Source: Lagopus muta (Eukaryota > Chordata > Aves > Galliformes > Phasianidae). From it: a stretch of DNA of 64,000 nt. The translations under genes were made by a program, and so were the position numbers. The stretch lies in contig NC_064433.1 in NCBI RefSeq assembly GCF_023343835.1, forward strand, positions 135,869,957-135,933,956, in the 5' to 3' direction. Positions 1 to 14,500 of this stretch are shown piece by piece (the stretch's first letter is position 1; every line of letters starts with the position of its first letter). Under the pieces are notes generated by a model. That model was not told where the DNA came from, searched no databases, and saw nothing but the letters and a program-made list of their open reading frames with translations.

Positions 1-2009
1 TTCACAGTCTAAGACATTTTGAAAATGTTACCTTCTAGGTAACTTTTAGTGGCAATAAAGAAGGGCTAGCAACAACCAGCCAAAAAACTTCAGCAGATAG
101 CTGTAGAATTGAAGGGTCATGACACATTGCCTTTAGAGCAAGACCAGTTTTCTGTACCCACCCTTTTCTCTCCACTCAGCCCCACTGATGACTTTTACAC
201 AGCAGTTCACAATTTTTCAACCTGAGAGATCAGACAGAGAAAAGCTTTTTAAGTGCTAGGCCAGTTCCCATACCTGATTTACACCCTAAGCATACAAATT
301 TGTATTACAACAGCTCTGGAAGTGGCTAAGGGGCAAGCCAATTGCTCTCAGCAGTGCAAGAATACAACTAAGCAGGATTGCCATCAGAGCCAACGCACCA
401 TCAGATCAGAACTGATATCAAATATTATCAATTTTTAAGACTACTTAGTCAATGAAAAAAGCAGCAACATAGGAAAAAAAAAAAATCCACAGGCGTCCAT
501 GGCTGACATTAGCAAGAGGCCAGATTTGCTGGAGTATTTAGCCAACATGTATGTAGAAACTTCTTTCCAGGATGCATGACTAGAATCTTAAATTTACCTA
601 CTGTAGATTAAAAATAAACAAATGTATTATCATTTTATCATATCAAGACTGCTAATGAAATAAGATAGACTACCAAAAAACAAGAAAAAAGGAAGATTTC
701 AATATATACGTATATACTTGGGCTCATCCCTTGTCTCTTCTTATTTATGAAAAGCATCAATAAAAATTAGTATAGGAAATATTGAATGACTTGCACTAGT
801 ATGCCACTTGTTTTTTAAACCATGTCCTAGTAAAGCAGATGAAAATTGTATCACACATGTTTTGTGCTAAAGATAGAACTGAAAAATGATTGTTTAAATG
901 CCAACACGAATGTAGTGAAATACGGTATAAAAATTGTATTTTAGACCAATCATTCTATTTTGCTAAAAGATAAATTAGCTTTGTTGTTTTTTTGGTTTTT
1001 TTTGGTTTTTTTTTTTTCTCTTTTTTTTTAACTTAATGAATAATCCTTATCTACAGAAAAAGCTAGTTTTTGAGCACTGAAATACTTATTACTGAAGCCT
1101 GGACTACTAAACCTCAGAGAATCTTTTCTTAACATTAAATGTCAAAATCCAGCAAGAAGTCACGGAAGAAAAAATTATGACAGCTTGTAGCATTATGTTT
1201 TTAATTTTAAGCCCACCGCAGTGACATAGGTGAAACAGGCACAAAGGGAAAGGAGCTATTTACACAAAATACATTCAACATTCACACTAAGAAGGCAGAC
1301 AGACCCAATTCTGTTCAGTGGACGGACAAATCATTGCTTCTGTACAGAAACATATGCTTTAATTCATTGTTTTTCAGTGAGCCAATGGCATTTAAAAACA
1401 CCACTCTAGAGACTTGTAAAAGTTTTCTATTATTCACTTTATCCTTTGCCTTGGCAAAACAACTGTGTGTAAAGAGAATGACTGCATTTTCTACAGAAGT
1501 ACACTGTGGCTTACAACTTTATTATTACACTACTGAAAAATAGTCCAGGTATCATTCATTGCAGGAAACACCAATTTACCTCGGTATTTTCGCCATTCAT
1601 ATTGTTGTCCCATCAGCTTACCAGAAACAGTTCTCACACGACCTCTCAGTAGCACAATATAGAATAACAACAAAGAAGCCAACAATAATTCGGACAAGGC
1701 ATAACAAAGTAACATGCTTTGTCATCAATTTAATGCACGTCCAATTAGAGTCAAGTGATGGGAATCCACTGAAATCACTCTGTGAAGAAATACATACTTA
1801 TGAAGTAGTAAGTGTAAAACCTCATGGATTTTTTGGTCTATTTACTAAGAAAGCATTCCTCACAGACGGGATGAAAACTCAGAAGCTACAATAATACTGT
1901 GTTAGACCTTGGCTAATCCATTTGGCAATACTGTAAACTCTTCCATGTTAGGTATTATTTTTAAACCTTCACAGTCTTACTGATGGCAGACACAAGGATC
2001 AGTAAACAG
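1..2009. other. Non-coding DNA downstream of CDC16
   Basis: AT-rich sequence with no exon-like frame, no CpG island and no recognised repeat family. It has a T-rich, G-interrupted run at about 983-1030. In human, UPF3A lies beyond CDC16 in the same orientation, so this may be the intergenic gap before UPF3A; no UPF3A sequence was recognised. Confidence 0.6.
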
Positions 2010-2267
2010 TTTTAAAAACATAATGTGCATTTATTTATTTGTTTTTACTTTATCACATATGATTAACTTTGTAGAAATAATAAAATTGGAAATAGTCCCT
2101 CATGTATTTTTTAATCATCCTTAAGGCAAGCATTATTTCTGTGGTGTTAAATACAGCATAGTAGTATGAATTCATATAAAAATAGCAAATTCCTGAAAGT
2201 ATAACACCATAACAAAAACACTAAAACAAATACTTAGACAAAATGTGCCCACTATCAGAATTTATGG
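2010..2267 (-). other. CDC16: CDC16 3' UTR
   Basis: The non-coding stretch runs from the stop codon to the predicted cleavage zone. It is AT-rich and about 230 nt long up to the poly(A) signal, close to the short 3' UTR I expect for vertebrate CDC16. The exact cleavage site cannot be read from DNA. Confidence 0.7.
2030..2039 (-). terminator. CDC16: CDC16 poly(A) signal pair AATAAATAAA
   Basis: The minus strand reads AATAAATAAA, two overlapping canonical hexamers, the first met after the stop codon. TG/T-rich sequence follows about 30-50 bases downstream on that strand (near 1985-2010), as expected for a cleavage site. Another AATAAA lies at 1518-1523 on the minus strand and could serve a longer form. 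Confidence 0.75.
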
Positions 2268-2533
2268 TCATGTACTGTGGTCTGACATTGATGTTTCTAG
2301 CATCATATCGCTTTCATTCATTTCTATCTCAAATGTTTCTTCCAACGGACGGCTGGTATCAGTATTTGTCCTTTGATGTGATGTCTCTAACGTTACTATA
2401 CCACTCTCATCCAGAGTCTGTCTTTCTATGTCAAATTCTCTGAAATCCCAGGCAGGTGAAATAATGTTCTTTAAGGTCTTCATTGTGTGTACATCAAAGT
2501 CATAACATCTTAGTTTGTCTTTGATCTCTGTTC
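2268..2533 (-). CDS. CDC16: CDC16 exon 18 (coding part), residues 536-623 and stop
   Basis: 266 nt after acceptor tcctag: completes Gly, then TEIKDKLRCYDFDVHTMKTL, KNIISPAWDFREF and the acidic tail LEETFEIEMNESDMMLETSM SDHST with TGA at 2268-2270. The SP at residues 561-562 matches human Ser560-Pro. The human TP at Thr581, as recalled, is replaced by VTL. The tail is two residues longer than human. Confidence 0.96.
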
Positions 2534-5500
2534 CTAGGAAAATAGACAAACCATCAGTTTATCCCTAACAAACATTCCCAATACATATCACGAAACAATA
2601 TCCAGAAATGACTCTGGTTCTCTCTGTATTCAGAACACTAAAGTTTAAGTGTTGGTCTGACAAAAATCTAGCAGCCTACTACCCACCTATACACACACAC
2701 ACACAAAGTAAAATTCAGATTCAAAGTCTATTACTAGAAGCAGCTGCCAATTCCCTTCCCAGCTTTCTATGAGGGTTTCTTCATTGTTTAAAGTTGATAC
2801 AACCCATGATGCATGTAAGGTATTTAACACAGCTGCATCGTTCTTCCAGATGTATTAACTGACAATACTGAGAAGAAACATCTGCTTCAATTGTGTGAAA
2901 AATTTGCTGGAAAAGCAGGATGACAGTAGACAGTCTTTTTTTGATGCAAGATCTCTCTCCAAGGATACAATGACTTACCAATGTAAGCTTCAGAATCACC
3001 AATATACATTTCTATGCAGTGTCCGAGCATTGTGACTGAAAATGTGTCATCCCTCCTAAGTCCAAGGGCCTATTAAAAAAAATAAAACAATAAATAAAAT
3101 CAAAACAGGAAAAAGTTTTTAGCTGCATAGAAAACCACTTGCATCTTAAGTCCGCTATTCGGAGTTTGTTGGTTGACAATGTGATCAAAGTAGTCCCTGC
3201 TGTAAAAGCAAAATACCGTGCAACCAAAATATTTTCATATGAACTGACTTAAGAAAGCAAACCACAAAAATACAACTAGAAATGGAAGTGTATCCAGACA
3301 GAGAATCACTCATAAGCCATGAAGTAAGATACACTAATAAAATAATTCTAAAAGCTGCAAGGAACTTAATTTTACATAGCTAAACTACAATTGATAATGA
3401 AATAAACTGAGACATACTTAAGTAATTACAATTAAATTTACATGATACAAGCTTCTAAGTACATATAACTGCAGCTAAATTCTCAACCCTAACAACCTGA
3501 ATGCTGAAAAATCTAGCACTCATTGAAATTCACTGTTACTCAATGAAGACATGAAATATCCAAAAACTGTCCTGGAAATAATAAAATACAATCACAGAAT
3601 CATAGAATTGTTTGGGTTGGAAAAGACCTTAAAGATCACGGAGTCCAACCACAAGCTAACCATCCTACCCTAACTCTAACAACCCTCCGCTAAATCATGT
3701 CCCTGAGCACCACATCCAGTTTTTAAACACATCCAGATAAATCCATGACAACAGAAAGCAGCCTATTTTTAAAATCTACACTTAGTGCAGAATTTCTTTG
3801 AAGCATAGGTTGGAATTACTTCAAACCATTTCAGCTGTAGAAGTTGTTAACGTACACACAACGGGTAGGATAATTCAGTTGGTTTACAAGAAGGATCCAC
3901 CAACAGAGTTTAAAAAAGTGGCTTTAAAAAAATAATGATTAGACTTAACTCATAGAAAACTAGGGAAGACTTCTTAAAAAAAAAAAATAAATAAAATGAA
4001 CAATAATTTGGGGGTTAGATAAAACAGTCAATCTGTTCCAAAATCAAAACCAAATGAAATGGTAAATACAGACTCAGTGACCAGCGCTTAAAGCATACAT
4101 ACCGTATGAAAATAGTCAATAGCACTTTCAAAATTGCCCATTAGACTGTGTATGTAGCCAATGGCAGAGTAAGTGGAAGCATTCTGAGGAATCAGTACTA
4201 GAGCCTGGCGATGGTATTCCAGTGCTTCTTCGTACTTCCTGATGGGGTTAAATACAGAATATCTATTAGTCTATTAGCAAGCTTCAGAGCGGAAGATGTT
4301 GTTATAGTATTCTGTTGATAATTTCCTTACCTCTGTGACAGACAATCCTGTCAAGAACTTTGAAGTTTTTGATTTGTTTTCTTAACATCAAAAGCACATA
4401 AGAGTCACAGATGTTGATAATTTTCTTCCTCAGCATAATTGAGAAATCACTGTTCCACTTATGTAGCGCAATAGCTGTCTGCAGCTAGGTCCCATTTGGA
4501 GAAAATTCTAGTCATTAGATATGGTAAATTTCTTTAGATATTTAATGCTGCTCACTGCAAAATTAGGTTTCTTTCCGTAGCTCTCATTTTTCTTCCCAGG
4601 GGAGTAAAGGAGCAATGAGACTGAATCACTCATTGTTCAAAATGAGAAAAGCTCCCCAAGCAGAAATTTCACAACCCTTCAGTGCTGCATACATTGGGAC
4701 TTTTCTTACTTCCACTTTGACACCATTTTCATTAGAACAGCAAGATTCACACATAGTCACAATTTCTTTCAAGCGAGCCACGCTTTCTTTGAAAATTCTC
4801 TCTTACATAGACTGCTTATTGCATTTGTTTTTTACAAACCAAGGATTAAGTGTATGTTATTGGTGCTACTCTGCAAAATTCAAGCGCCACATTTAGCATC
4901 CTATGGTACCAAGCTGGCAAAAATAAAGACAGCAATTGTCTATTCAAAAGAAATTTTCATGTCTCTAGCTGTAATGTAATGAAATTAAGCAAACATCAAT
5001 ACATAATGTTGTTAAAGACATAAATCAAGGCATAAAAATTTGCAGCTGCTTTCCTGTTGCACAAAACTTTCACACAGCTTCAAATGTTAGTTTCAGTACA
5101 CTATTGACCTGTCTGACTACCTATCACTCTATTTTAATGTGCTGTTTTCAAATTTCAACTACACAGACCAGTCAGATTTTCAGATATGGACATTCTACCT
5201 TGTCAAAATGTACGTGCAGCTGCCTAAACTCTCATCTTCCTGAAAGGCAGTTTACAAGGATGCAAAAATACACTGGATTGGCTTTCTGAACCTGAACAAA
5301 TAGTAAAATGCAAGTCGCCCTGAAAAGGATGTAATCAGTAACAAAGTTACTGCAAGAAATTAAAAAAGACAAAAGGAATTATAACTGAATTATTGGAAAA
5401 AAAAAAACCAAAACACGTTTTTTTCTTTGATTTTTGAGAGCAGGTAACTATTATACATCAGTATTTCCCAACAAAAATGACGAATAATTGCAGTTCTAAC

Positions 5501-8500
5501 ACAAAACCATTACTATCAAAGCTAAAGCAGACATACAGCTTATATCTAACTGGAATCTTTTCATTGGCATCTTACTAACACGAACTGCAGTTAAAACCAC
5601 AGCATTAAAAAATATATGGTACTGGTTAAACATAAGACAACACTTGTTAAAATTAAAGTAAGAGAGAACATTTATCAGCGTTAAAACCACTAAAGCTTTC
5701 ATATGTACTTTGCACTTCCTTTTTCTCTTCTCAGAGATGCAGATATGAAATGAAACATGAAGCAGTGCTGTCCTTAAAAGCCATAGAATAACATTTTATT
5801 GTTAAGGTCACTGAACACTGAGCTAAAGTAATAAAATAGAAGCTTAAGCACTGATCCAAGCAATGAATAGCATCAAAGGTGGTTTTGTGCTGAATTAATT
5901 CACTGGACATAGTCAAGCATGTCAGGATTGTGACAGTAGCTCATTTGCTTTCAGACCCATCTGAAGAGCTAAAAGCCTATGACCAGCTTTCTATTTAAGA
6001 ACCAACAGCTAAGGAAAGGCTTTCACATTAAGTACTTTAACTTGCACGTGAAACTGTCCATAAGGAGCAATCTGCGCACTTATTTTACACACGGATTTAG
6101 GGAACCTGGCTTTTCTTATAAGATGCTTCTACATTGCCCTCAAGTGGTATACAATCCTGATGAAAACAAGGAGGCCCAGAAAAGCACATTTTCTGTAGTA
6201 TTACAGATAGTTGAAGCTCCTGTGATATCTACTTACTTCAGTTTTCGGCAGACGTGTCCTAAGTTGTTCAGTAAAGGCTCCCACTTATCAACTGTTATCT
6301 GCAAAATAATCAACAATTCAAGTAGCTGCAGCTTGCTAGATTGTAACTAAATCTTACAGGACTACTTAAACAACACACAAAAAACCCACACCCCATAACA
6401 AATGAAACAATTCAAATCACAACCAAGAAGAACTTCACAAAAATACTCAGTTGTTTCAATAATGTATTTAAACCCAAAATAAACCTGTTTTCAACTACTG
6501 ACTCCCCAAACCCAATTACGCTCATTTCTAAAACACACAGAAAACTATCCAACAAAATCCTTAGACCAGTTTTCACTGAAATTGAAAAGTCATTTAATTG
6601 ACTTGATCACATTAAGAATTTTGATTTAATAGAATAGTATCTCTAGTCCTTTTAGGTGCTTCCTACTCTAATTCTAAAATTCTAAAATTCCACGTGTGTG
6701 TTTCTACACATAACATTTAGTATTTCTATAAAGAAGAAAAAATGTCACACAAAAGAATTGAGGCTTCTGCATAAGTTTAAGCCTGATCTACAGTCTGTGG
6801 CTTTTGCACGTACAACAGTACAACCATAACTAAAATAAAACAAATCTATTTACACATTAGAGAGTTTATAAGTTAGCATCTGTCTGGTTTATTTTAATAA
6901 ATCTATGTCTTGTCCACATAGGATTGTGGTTTTTCAGTGCTTTCTACTTGTCAGAGGTTCACTGTTCTCCAGAAGCAAGGTCGTTATCTTGGTAGGAGAT
7001 ACACTGCTAACAAGTACTGCAGCATGAGGTGGTGTCCTCGTTAAATAAATTTCAGCTAAAAATCATTAGAAAGCTATCTGTAAGTTCACAGCTCAGCTAA
7101 CTTTCAGGAAGTTGGTTAAGCATCCCTGGACCCACTCCCACACAGTCTCCATCTGGTAGAAAGAAAAAAAAACCCACACCTACAGACTTCCAAAGAAAAG
7201 TGGAAGTGCTTCAAGAGCGCAGTTCCACATGGTAGAAGCTATCTTCCACACACGTACCCAATTCTACCTTCAGGCCAAAAACCATTCATTTACTAATACC
7301 TAAGACTAAGAATGCAACCTGGGTTCCATGCTTCCCAATCAACACTTACAGTTTTGTTCTGCTTTTGTTATCATTTGTTTTTAATTTCAAATTAAAACAT
7401 ACTTTTGGCCATTTCCAGTAGCATTAAAAATAACACATGATGACTCTCATCTGTAAAACTGAACACATAATTACAACGAGTTGGTCCAGACTTTGAAGTC
7501 ATTCTATTGCGTTGCTTTTGCCTTAATAAAAAAAACTTCCTGGAGTTGCATGGATTTATGATCACGTGTATTACGAGGAAAAATACCTCATTTCCAATAG
7601 CTTTGATTTTTTCCAGTGCATCGAGAAACCACTTTTCTGCAGTTTTCCAGCTAAATAATAGGGGAGAAAAGTGAATTAGCAAAGAGTTCTAATTACCAGT
7701 ATGAGAAAACTGTATTACAATCAACAGTTCTTTGATCGTATTTGGTTGTATGAATGCAACCATCATTAAAAATGAAGCGATTTTGCCAAACGATCTTAAT
7801 GGCTGACGAGACAAAGTTAAAAAACAAAACAAACCAGAAGCAAACCAAGGATGTTCAATGAACGACTTCTATCCATCATATTTTTTTCAGAATATATTTG
7901 AAATCTCCAAAAGCCTTTACATTACCTAAATGAGGTAAGTGTAGGTAAACATAAATATCACCTAACCAGGTGATACTTTACAGTACAGAATACAAAGTGA
8001 GAACTTTAATAGATATAGTAGCACATCACATTTCAGAATAATCCTTCCTTAAAATTATATTTTATCTTGTTTTGCAAGCTTACTCTCCATTTTGAAATGC
8101 AACCACTCCAACTTCATGCATAACAAAAGGATCTTCAGGTGCAATACTTAAAGCTTGGCTAAAAAACCTTTCAGCTAGTTTCGAGTTGTTGGTCAAACCA
8201 TATTCCAGTCCAATATAGAGCATTGGCAAATGACACCTAGAAAGAAAAGTTCATAAGATACAGGTCAGTTTTCTCTACTACTTATGGACTTTTCTGCTTC
8301 AACTTTTCTGAATATGGCATTTGTGACATACCCTTTCATGAGCTGTGCAGCTGTGAAGTATGCAGCCATTGCTTGGTCGTGTTCACTCTCAACAGCAAAC
8401 GAATGCCCGTATGCTATCCAGGCAGGTCCGTAGGTCCTCTCAAGTGTAGTAGCTTTGCTAAAAACAAGAGCAGATTACAAGCAGACATTTGAAATTGAAT

Positions 8501-11500
8501 TTCATCTGCCTCAGACAGTACTTACATAGCAGCATCATATGACATTAGGTATCTATTAGGATAATCTTTCATGACTGGATGTAAATAAAGGTCATTTTAA
8601 AAGTTTGAACTGTTCAACACTTACTAGTATCAAACATTTTCAAGAACTCCCTGTATTATTTCTATTGCTGTTCATGGACACCAGAAATTACTTGACACTA
8701 CTGAAAAGAAACAATTACATTAGGCAAACTGGGTAAAATATAGGAAAAGTCAGTAGTGACACACGGCCTATTAAATATATGTAAATTAACAATTAATGAC
8801 AGACATGTCATATCCTTTTTTAAAAGTTTCCGATGTATTTCAGAAGTAACCTATTTGGTTACTTAGCCATCCTTAACAACCATTCAGTCTAAATCTTGCT
8901 TTGTCACAGTTAAACTTATTATCTTGAAGATCCTGGAGAAGAGTTTTCGGTCTTCTGGGACAAAACCTGACACAAAACATTGGCATCTTTCCATCCTACA
9001 TCTTAGACAGCCTAAATCACTTCAAAAAACTTGCCCCATGAACCACTTCATCCAAAACTCTTGTTTGCTGCATTCTCTTAAATTCAATTCAAATGCCTCA
9101 TATTCCTCCCAAGTTCCTTACATACATTGACTTGTCGGCATTACAATACAGCTTTGCTACGTTCTGACAAAACCTCGTTTTCCTACTTGGTGCTGAGCCC
9201 TTTTGCAAATCTGTAGGAATAGATGAGCATGCAGATACGTCCTTCTAGAGCAGTTGGAACAATCCTTTCCTTACATATTGCTGGCATAGTGCAGATGTGC
9301 CTTCTACCCTGTTCTGTGATGTCCCATGACTCCAAAACAATGGTATGGGATGGCAGCCTGTGTTTTTATCCATGGTATCTCCAGATACTTTTCTAATGAA
9401 CTACTGCCTAGCCTACAGTTAAGGCTAGCCTTGTAGTAGTACACTACCAAACCAATCCACTACAGGTTGGTTCAAGGCATCTCAATTAAGCTTACACTAT
9501 CAAAACAAACACTGTAACTTCACAGCTCTCCAACCAGTGTTGACAATCAACACACATCTATCACAGGAAAGAGCAGTAGGCTGGTCAGCCAGTCCACAAG
9601 TACAAGCCTGTTAGTGCAAAGAGAGAAGCAGATAGCCAAACGGCAGGATTTTCTGTTTAACTCTTCAATTTTAGATTTGAAATCCAGACCTGGGAGAATG
9701 CCCAAGTGTCCGTAAGCTAAAAGCTGAGGCTGGATTACCTAGCCATAGTTAGCTAGGTGGCACGAATGAATGTAAGGAATGCACCTGCTCATAATAGGAA
9801 GGTGACTGACAAGAGATTCCATGTTAGCCTGTAAATAATTATTTTATCATCTGGAAGGTTCAGGTCTAAATTGTTTATACCCTGTTTCGGGTATAGCAAA
9901 AGAAATATTGCAGTATTAACCACCATATGAAACCTTCTGCTTACTCTGAGTTATAATAACTGTGAACGCTAAATATTTACTTAGCGAATAAGAAACAAGA
10001 TATGCAAGTGAGAAAAACAAGTTTTACCTGAGGTATCTTCTGGCATGTTCATTTTTGTGGCCAACCATGAGATAGTAGCAACCTACTGCAAACCACGACA
10101 CCTACAGATTACAAACCAAGATAATTATTAGATACATAACATTGATTTCAGTGAAACATCATAGCAGGTTATACTTCACAGGGGAACAGTGTATAGCAGA
10201 TAGAATGCTGGCACGTTTACATCATTAAATGGGTTTGTTCAGCCTCAAGAAGAGAAAGTTAAGTGCAGAGCTAACTGCTGCCTTCAATTTTAGCTAATGA
10301 TAGGGAATACAGAAGACAAAAGCCAGCCTCTTCTCACAAGGAGCACAGTGACAGGATGGGAGGCAGCACGGACAAGCTGTAATATGGGGAATTCAGACTA
10401 AATAAAAGGAAAACAATTTTCACAATGAAGCCAAACACTGAAACAGACTGCCCAGAAAGGCTTAATTTATTATTATTATACACTTTGAATGATTATTCAA
10501 AGTGAAATCCTCACACTGAATGTTTTACAACTACTCTTACACCAAGAAATCTCTATATAAGAAAATTACAACGCAGAGAAAAAGGTGTGAACAATTTTAC
10601 TCAGTTCTGATCATTATTTATTTATATTTATATTCACACACACACACATATCTCAAACTGACCATTACCACTTTTGCTTTCTTTTATTTAAGGAAAACTA
10701 CCTGGTAATGGAGGCTTAGAACAACTTACAGGATTATTTGGGTACAAATCCACCAGTTTATGAGAAAGATAGAAGAGTTCTGCAAAGGGGAAGAAACAAG
10801 AAAAGAAAATTAAAATATGCTAAAACATTCAGATGTTTCTTGCCCCTTAGCTTCCTATGTGAATATGCAGCATGTCTAGTGCTATTAATACACCATGTAC
10901 AAAAATGTTTTAGTGGTCGCGCTTCACACTGCCTCGATACAGAGGCACTTCTGCAACTAGATAAACCAAACAAAACGTATATTTGCAGTACACAAACAAG
11001 CAGCTACACATCTCACTCCTTAAGACCCCTGCAACAACTTTGGTAACTACCATGCATCAAAGTAAATGCCTGCAGAACTACACTTAAATCTATTGTGTGA
11101 AGGTAAAACACAGTTCAGCTTTCTGCATCTAAAAATGTATAATGTATCGGCCAGATCAATTTCAAAATGAGTGTTCTATGCACTAACATGCCAAAGACAG
11201 GACAAAGCCAACTTAAATATTCCATGCAATTACTTCTTTGAATAACTTCAATTATTTCTATTAGAAAATTGAATTAGAAAAACAGGTTACAGGAAGTAAT
11301 CAGATACAGGATAACAATTCTAATGCCTTTTGAAATTGCATTACAGTACATAAATCAAGTGTTTCCTCAGAGCGTGGTGTTTTTAAATTGATGAGTTCTG
11401 TACTTGAGTGCTCTGCATCAATTCCTCTGTTTCAGAAAAATCAAATATGAAAAAAAAAAGGCTTAAAAAATACCAGCTTATTTATGAAAAGTTCTCAATG

Positions 11501-14500
11501 CAGACTTCAAATAACTGAACACTGGAAATAACAGTACACCTACTGACCTATTTGTGTACTACAATGCACTATCCTCAGAGACACTGCGAAACACACGAGC
11601 TCCTTATTCTATCTTCCAATTGGCATTGAAGACTTTCAAGGCCTTCACTTGATTTGCATGTTTATGTGCAGTTTGAAGCGAGAAGAAGTCATCCCAACTG
11701 CAAGTGAGCAATTCTCATAATTTCAAAGGTGTTCTCTGGTTATAGATTTATTTCAACTAAAAACAGACCTTCACAATAGCAAAAGCAAGGAGAGAACACA
11801 GAGGCTTCTTAATATGGAAAAAGCACCACCACCTAAGCATACGCACTGCTGAAGATTTCCTCCTACTTTAAACTAACATGTTTCATTGCTGGAGAAAATC
11901 ACACCTAGATACTCTAGAAGAACAACTGAAAACAAGATAAAACAGTTGAAGTAGAACAGTAGAATTCACAAACTTTTTGGGTATGTAGCCCAGGAATTGA
12001 AAGACAGTGACACTTGCGATCACAAGTGAGTACAGATTCTTTGCCCTGTCCTTCACCATTAGCTCTAGAACTCCATTCTTTCCCACTTAGCATTATTCTC
12101 TTGCAACCACAAAGAAGAAGACAAATACCTGTTATTTTTCACATCATATTTTAGGAGTGGCTATTTTTAAAATAGCTTATAAGGGAATTTCTTGGCATCT
12201 TTGAATCTTTTTTAAAATTGAAGCCTGGCAGTGTTCTTTTAACTGTCATTAAACGTTGTGGTTCTTACCATTTGCTTTATTAAGTTCCACAAGTGTCCCT
12301 ATATGGACAGGTAAACAGTTTGCATGGAAAGGATCCTTTTCCATCACTCTAAAATAAACAAACAAATAAATTGAAATGCACATTTCAAAAGCTTTAACGT
12401 GTTTGAAATAGTCTGCTTTTATATTGTGTAATGTTCCAGTTAATTATCCCTTTCAGCATTAGACTGTCATTTGTAACTAGACTGTGCCTATTACCAGCAC
12501 AATAAAGGTTTAAGACCACAAAATAACCATTCATTTAACTTAACAAGACTAACACAACATCTTGGCAAGCTGAATATACAATTAGAATAACTACAACAAC
12601 AAGAGAACACAGTATGTGTTTGCTTACAGGTCACCTGTGATTTAACTAGCAGACAGCAATATTACTGTTCTCTGTCCTATAAATTCCATGGGCTTGTCAG
12701 CAACTTTCCTGTAATGCTACTGTATTTTCTGTGCTTATGGAAATAGGCTCGACAACGTTAAGCAGCATGCCAGAGGAAACACAGTTAGCTCAGTTTTAAT
12801 ATTTTTATTTATAGTGACATTTAGAAATGGATTAGATGCAGGACACAGCTTGTAGGCTTGCGCTCTTTTTCTAAGCACTGCCATTTGGTAAAGTAAGTAG
12901 AGGGAAGCAAATGCCTTGAAATCTGCAGAATCTCTTCTATCAGAAGTACAAGAGCTGTGACTCCGTTTTCCAAGACGTACACCTTCAGATAGTTAAGAGT
13001 TCTGTTGACATTTAAAAATTATTCAAAGTATTTCAAATTAAAACAAAAAAGTATAAAGGTTCCCTGTAAGATTCTAAGCATTTTTATTCTACAGACTTCT
13101 GAGATTCCCATTTGCAAGCTCTAGAATGTGTGATGGTCTCCTCTTTGACAGACACGTGCTCCTGCCACTTTCTGCTAGAGGAGTGGCATTATGAAGTTTC
13201 AGAGGAGAAAAAATATATATGATTTAAATGACTTCATTGGAGTCATTTATTTCAGCAGAATCATGTTTTTTTCTCAGTTGTTTAAGCTCACTAAAGCCAT
13301 CAGCATTCTCTGCAGCCTTTCCAGAAATCTTGCCTCTACTGGCTTCTAAAGGACACTCTATGCGGTGATGGTTTGAGATAAGAAAAAACTGTTCTGTAAC
13401 TGAACCTTTACAAGACTCATATTCTGAGACTATGCAGTACACACACAAAACTAGTTTTCTTATGAGGTGAGCAGACGAAATAGCTCCAGAAGTATTGAGC
13501 GTTATGTTAGTTGAGAAGCAATCCATGTTGTTCTGATCCATCTGACAACCCAACAGCTGTGCACACCCTGGCTATATAACAACTGACAGGCAATTTCACC
13601 ACCAGAGAAATCATACTCTTTAACTAACCAACTGAACCAGATCTGTTTGTTCTGCAGGCCAGATCAAAAGCAGGCAGATAACATGAAAGAACAGAATGAA
13701 CAGAAGAAAACAGCACAACGCTGATAGATTGGAGTTTTGCTCTGGATAATTTTGCTACAGATTACAGAAGCAGCACGTACTACTGGGCACAAACTACCCA
13801 TTTCAACTGTCTGAAATTTTGTATCAAACTTATGCATGAAAGGGACAGAATAGCAAGGTCTGTTGTGCTAGGACAAGGGGAAATGGTTTCAAACTAGAAG
13901 AGAAGAGATTTAGATTGGATGTAAGAAAAAACGATGTTTTTTATGATTAGGGTGGTGAAGCACTGGCACAGGTTGCCCAGAGAGGTGGTGGATGTCCCAC
14001 CCCTGGAGATACTCAAGGTCAGACTGGACAGGGCTCTGCACACCCCAATCCAGCTGCAGTTGTCCTTGTTCACTGCAGGGGAGTTAGACTGTCCCCTGGC
14101 CTTTAAGGGCCCAACTCAAACGATCCTATGATGAATTGAACAGTTGCTCCAGTTATAATTACTATTCCACAAGACATTGCAAAAAAACTCTTAAGAATTA
14201 CTTTGTATACTTACAGTGAAGTACGCTTATAACACATCTTGAAGTCACAGTTATAATAATGTCTTTCAGCTAAAGACACTACTACATCCAGGTTTTCCTG
14301 AAGACCATTTACTGATTCAGGAATCAGTGTTTCACTGGGTTTATTATACTGCAAGACAAAAGAAACACAACTTGCAAATCCAATCTAATATCAGATATTT
14401 ATTTAGTTCTAAAAGAACGTAGCTACATAAAGCTTACCAATCTTCATTTTAAACTGAAAGTGAGTCAAATCTGTATTTGATAAAATGGTTCTTTACAATG

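Noticed and set aside
1530-1715. 61-codon minus-strand frame with a hydrophobic segment, downstream of CDC16
   Set aside because: It lies beyond the strong AATAAA pair, has no family resemblance and no splice support. Likely chance.
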